From Thermoflexales bacterium (GTDB taxonomy: Bacteria; Chloroflexota; Anaerolineae; Fen-1058): a DNA stretch of 7,255 bases. Position numbers and translations under genes: made by a program. The stretch lies in contig JAUQXD010001377.1 in assembly GCA_030834835.1 (NCBI GenBank), positions 1 through 7,255 on the forward strand. Direction: 5' to 3'. Of the stretch, positions 4,059-7,255 are shown piece by piece. Position 1 is the stretch's first letter. Each line of letters opens with the position of its first letter. The notes beneath the pieces were generated by a model. The model did not search any database and had not been told where the DNA came from. It worked only from the letters and a program-made list of their open reading frames with translations.

Positions 4059-7000
4059 ATGCCATCATTACCTCCCGAACTCCGCGTCGAGATTCGCAAA
4101 GTCGGCGATCAATATCTGGCCGTGACCGAGCGCGCCAACGGCGGCGAGATTTGCTCGAACACCTTCAAGCACGATCCCGACAAGCTGATCCACCTTGAGC
4201 CGCAGTGGATGCTGGAACGCGGCGCGCGCACCGTGGCCGAATCGTTGCGGGCCGACACCGACACCGCCAACCGCCCGCCGGATGACAAGTTGCTGATCGA
4301 TTACGGCCAACGGTTATATGGCTATCTCTTCGGCGATGGCGCGAAGTTGCGCGGCTTCTTTGAATTCAACGATGCTTATCGCAGCGAGGCCCGCCTGACG
4401 CTGCGCTTGCATCCCGAGGCCGCCGCGCTGTGGAGCCTGCCGTGGGAGTATCTGCACGACGGCACGGACTTCATGGGCCTCAACGGTCGATTGTTATTAC
4501 ACCGCATGCCGCACGGCATGGCCGAACTGCATCCCGCCGAGAGCGCGCCGCCGCTACGCATCCTCGTCATCATCGCCTCGCCCGACGATCAGGCCGAACT
4601 GGATGTGGAGCGCGAACTGGCCGTGATGCAAGAGGCGCTCGACGAATTGCGCCGCGCCGATCAGGTGCAGGTGGACTACCTCGACGACGCGACGCTGGCC
4701 GGGTTGCAAAACAAGTTGTCGGAAGTGCCCTATCACGTGCTGCACTTTACCGGCCATGGCGCTTTCATCGACGCCGAAGGCGCCACCGAAGGTAAGTTGT
4801 GTTTTGAAGATGACGCGGGCCAAACGGATCTGATCGGGCCTGGGGAACTACGCCCGTTGCTGATTGGCCAGCGCGATCTGCGCCTGATCATTTTATCGGC
4901 GTGCCAAAGCGCCAAGACCAGCGGACTGGACGCCTTCGACAGCGTGGCGACGGGCCTGCTGCAAGCCGATGTGCCCGCCGTGTTGGCGATGCAGTTCAGC
5001 ATCCTCGACACTTCGGCGATTGAGTTGGCGCGTGTGTTTTACACCGAATTGGCGCGTGGCCGCACACCCGAAGAGGCGCTGAAGCAAACCCGATTGGCCT
5101 TGCGCCACCTCGATGAAGCCCGGCCTTGCGAAGCGCGCCGCTTCGATTGGGGTGTGCCCGCGTTGTATGTGCGCGCACCGGGTTTGCGGTTGATCGATCC
5201 CGCGCGTCCTGTCGGGCAAGATGCCGTCTTGCCCCAACAACGTGATTTGGGCGGGCTGATGTTGCCGCGCAATTTCGTCGGGCGGCGCGCGGAACTGCGA
5301 GCGCTGCGGCGGGCCTTGCGCGAACGCATACCGATGTATGTGCGCGGCATCGGCGGCATCGGCAAGACGACGGTGATCGCCAAGCTGCTGCAACGGTCCG
5401 GCCTTGATCTTGACGCGAATCCATTGGTCATTCGCTGCCATGAATTGACGCAGCCCGTCGATGCGCTCAATAAGATCGCGTCGTTCTGGCAGGCGCAGGG
5501 CAAGGCTAATCACGCCGAGGCCGCCGCGCTGCTGTTGGCGTCGGGGCGCGATCCAGCCGATCGGGCGCGCGAGGCGCTTCAACTGATCGGCTCGCGCCGC
5601 TACGTGATCGTGTTTGATAATCTGGAATCGTGGCTGGAACAGACGACCGACGACGGACCACCGACCACGATCAGTCGTCCAGCGTCGATCGTCGATCTCA
5701 CTATGTGTGACATCCTGCGCGGCCTACTCTCCGCCCACGATGTGCGCACGACGTTGATCTTCACAGGCCGCTATCGCTGGGCGGGATTCGAGGCGCTGCC
5801 GCCACAAAACCGCTTGGACATTCACCTGCCCAGCCTGACGATGCGGCAAGCGATCCTACTGATGAACGCCCTGCCCCGATTGAAGACCGCGCCGTTGAAC
5901 GATCAACTGGCGACGTATCGACGCGTGGGCGGCCACCCCAAGACACTGGAACTGCTGGACAGTTGGCTCGGCACAGGCCGATCCTTGCACGCCCTGCTGA
6001 ACGATCCCGTTCTGGGCGAGCGGCTGGCCGACGAATGGGCCGCCTACTTCCTCGACGATTTACTGGCCCGCCTCACGCCCAATGAACGCGCCGCCCTCAC
6101 CGCCCTCGCCATCCTCGAAGAACCCTTTTGGTGGCAGGTGGCTCGCGATCTTCTCGCTATACCCCCTCGCCCCTTGGGAGAGGGCTGGGGCGAGGGGAGT
6201 GAGAGTGCAATCCAATCCCTGCTAACCCACCTGCTTGATCTCTCTCTCATCCAATTTCACGCCGCTGGCACAACCGCCCCGTGGTACACCGTGCACTCAG
6301 TCGTGCACGAATACCTACTGCACCCCCTCACCGCCGACGCCCGCCGTGACTTGCATCTCCGCGCCGCCGCTTTTTACGGCGAACCATTCGTCCAAGTCGT
6401 GCGGGAATACGCAGTTCAGAGTGGCCAAACGTGGACCGACGAACAAATCGAACAATTGGTCCTCTCTGGGCATGGCACGGTACGTGCGTGGACTCACCAA
6501 ACTCACCAAACCCAAGACATGGATCGCGCCCACTGGGCGATGGATCGCGCCCTGCAATGGCAGCACCATCTCTTTCAGGCTGGGCAGGTCATGCCTGCGG
6601 CTGAAATCGTCATCGCCGTGTTTGACATTCTTGCCCGCTGGGGTAAGCGTGACCAAGCCAAGGCCCTCTTACGCCGCACCATCGATTCGCTGGAAGGTCC
6701 CAATCGCGCAGTCGCGCAGAGCAATCTAGCGAACATGTTACAAGATGAAGGACGCTTGACTGAAGCGCTACAAGTATACGATGAGGTGTACCAGATCTTT
6801 GCAACGATGGAAGCAAAACAACAAATAATGACGACGTTGTCGCAGATAAGCATCATCTACCAGCAAGTGGGCGACTACGACCGCGCCATCGAGAAGCTGC
6901 AAGCCACGCTACAAATCAGCCGTAAGATCGAAGACGAAGAAGGCCAGGCCATCAGCCAGCACCACCTCTCGATGCTCTATCGCAAAAAGAAAGATTACGA

Positions 7001-7255
7001 CGCGGCGTTGACCCATAGCCAGCAGGCGGAGGCCATTGATCGCGAGCAGGGTGACATGGCAGGCCTCGCCGCCGACCTTTTCGAGCAGGGCAATATCTTC
7101 ACCGCCCTCGACCGCAAGCAAGACGCTTTCCAGCGCTTCAGTGAGAGCCTGAAGATCTGTCGCCGCATCGGGAGTGAGTCCGGCGCGGCGGTCAGCCTCG
7201 GCGAACTGGGCAAGTTGTATCTGGACTCCGGCATGATGCGCGAGGCGATTGCGGC
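4059..7255 (+). CDS. CHAT protease - NB-ARC/STAND ATPase - TPR protein (3' end outside window)
   Basis: The frame is open for 1065 codons and unfinished. ATG 4059 has AAAGGA (4047-4052) 6 bases upstream. The N-terminal 160 residues lead into a CHAT (caspase-HetF-associated with TPRs) cysteine protease domain at about 165-375: catalytic His233 in HFTGHG and Cys282 in LSACQSA, both intact. The ATPase follows with NFVGRRAELR (405-414), Walker A GIGGIGKTT (430-438), Walker B VIVFDNLE (516-523), sensor-like TLIFTGRYR (565-573), the GGHPKTLEL block (624-632) and a winged helix ending in VHSVVHEYLL (745-754), typical of NB-ARC/STAND proteins. TPR repeats start near 884 (LANMLQDEGRLTEALQVY, IYQQVGDYDRAIEKL, LYRKKKDYDAALTHS) and continue past the edge. 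Such proteins sense a ligand through the repeats, oligomerise with ATP and activate the protease; a role in phage defence or cell death is inferred. Repeat-derived inserts occur at residues 528-547 and 701-714. Confidence 0.94.
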   Translation, partial: MPSLPPELRVEIRKVGDQYLAVTERANGGEICSNTFKHDPDKLIHLEPQWMLERGARTVAESLRADTDTANRPPDDKLLIDYGQRLYGYLFGDGAKLRGFFEFNDAYRSEARLTLRLHPEAAALWSLPWEYLHDGTDFMGLNGRLLLHRMPHGMAELHPAESAPPLRILVIIASPDDQAELDVERELAVMQEALDELRRADQVQVDYLDDATLAGLQNKLSEVPYHVLHFTGHGAFIDAEGATEGKLCFEDDAGQTDLIGPGELRPLLIGQRDLRLIILSACQSAKTSGLDAFDSVATGLLQADVPAVLAMQFSILDTSAIELARVFYTELARGRTPEEALKQTRLALRHLDEARPCEARRFDWGVPALYVRAPGLRLIDPARPVGQDAVLPQQRDLGGLMLPRNFVGRRAELRALRRALRERIPMYVRGIGGIGKTTVIAKLLQRSGLDLDANPLVIRCHELTQPVDALNKIASFWQAQGKANHAEAAALLLASGRDPADRAREALQLIGSRRYVIVFDNLESWLEQTTDDGPPTTISRPASIVDLTMCDILRGLLSAHDVRTTLIFTGRYRWAGFEALPPQNRLDIHLPSLTMRQAILLMNALPRLKTAPLNDQLATYRRVGGHPKTLELLDSWLGTGRSLHALLNDPVLGERLADEWAAYFLDDLLARLTPNERAALTALAILEEPFWWQVARDLLAIPPRPLGEGWGEGSESAIQSLLTHLLDLSLIQFHAAGTTAPWYTVHSVVHEYLLHPLTADARRDLHLRAAAFYGEPFVQVVREYAVQSGQTWTDEQIEQLVLSGHGTVRAWTHQTHQTQDMDRAHWAMDRALQWQHHLFQAGQVMPAAEIVIAVFDILARWGKRDQAKALLRRTIDSLEGPNRAVAQSNLANMLQDEGRLTEALQVYDEVYQIFATMEAKQQIMTTLSQISIIYQQVGDYDRAIEKLQATLQISRKIEDEEGQAISQHHLSMLYRKKKDYDAALTHSQQAEAIDREQGDMAGLAADLFEQGNIFTALDRKQDAFQRFSESLKICRRIGSESGAAVSLGELGKLYLDSGMMREAIA
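5640..5690 (+). repeat. Low-complexity GACCGACGACC-like stretch in the CHAT gene
   Basis: A run built from ACGACC/GACGAC/GACCACC units encodes a disordered-looking stretch (QTTDDGPPTTISRPAS, residues 528-543) a few residues after Walker B. It breaks the usual short link between Walker B and the next helix, and looks like repeat expansion tolerated in a surface loop. Confidence 0.45.
6162..6197. repeat. Palindromic GC-rich interspersed repeat inserted in frame in the CHAT gene
   Basis: CCCCTCGCCCC (6163-6173) and GGGGCGAGGGG (6187-6197) are exact inverse complements around TTGGGAGAGGGCT. This matches a type of short palindromic repeat scattered in many bacterial genomes, which in the opposite sense gives the tell-tale peptide PSPQPSPKGRG. 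Here it is read as IPPRPLGEGWGEGS (701-714) without breaking the frame, between two helices of the winged-helix domain. Confidence 0.75.
6519..6552 (+). repeat. 21-bp tandem duplication in the CHAT gene
   Basis: ATGGATCGCGCCC occurs at 6519-6531 and 6540-6552, giving the paired heptads MDRAHWA and MDRALQW. Just before it, ACTCACCAA is repeated at 6492-6500 and 6501-6509 (residues THQTHQTQ). Both lie in the linker region between winged helix and TPRs, which seems prone to slippage. Confidence 0.6.

Noticed and set aside
4893..5582. A 229-codon open frame on the minus strand
   Set aside because: It lies opposite the CHAT/ATPase coding frame, whose motifs are unmistakable, and its Arg/Gln/Pro-rich translation is typical antisense of GC-rich coding DNA.

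Overview
The window has moderately high GC, short intergenic gaps, strong GGAGG-type ribosome binding sites and many Asp/Arg/Ala-rich proteins. A very large CHAT-STAND-TPR protein and an archaeal-style (Hjc-like) Holliday junction nuclease suggest a large-genome environmental bacterium, most likely a member of the Chloroflexota. That is an inference from gene style; there is no rRNA or universal marker here. The gene content looks accessory (integrated element, plasmid-like segment or defence-type island), but no integrase, transposase or att site is visible.

Left half, minus strand (about 3204 down to 1): a tightly packed operon that reads like a home-made Red-type recombination set. In transcription order it encodes a Rad52/22-like single-strand annealing protein, a Cas4/AddB-like PD-(D/E)XK nuclease with a probable Fe-S cluster, a single-stranded DNA-binding protein, a small Hjc-like Holliday junction resolvase, an unknown 85-residue protein and a RuvB-type branch-migration ATPase cut by the window edge. 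Several genes overlap (TAATG, ATGGCTGA) and most have a strong Shine-Dalgarno. Together they could resect an end, protect and anneal single strands, and branch-migrate and cut the junction. Two perfect hairpins with 8-nt loops lie in the only two real gaps of the operon, each just before the next ribosome binding site.

Middle (3205 to 3634): a divergent control region of about 430 bases. It holds a promoter for the right-hand genes, a minus-strand intrinsic terminator preceded by stems that exclude one another, a possible 17-codon leader ORF and a 9-bp direct repeat before the annealing-protein gene. It may contain an attenuated leader or a small RNA.

Right half, plus strand (3635 to the end): a 120-residue protein of unknown family, then a 61-base gap and a very long open frame (1065 codons, not finished at the edge). 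This frame encodes a caspase-like CHAT protease domain, an NB-ARC/STAND ATPase with winged helix, and TPR repeats. This is the layout of bacterial NLR-like sensor proteins; the small neighbour is a candidate partner or protease substrate. The large frame has absorbed repeat DNA in frame, including a palindromic GC-rich interspersed repeat inside the winged-helix region.
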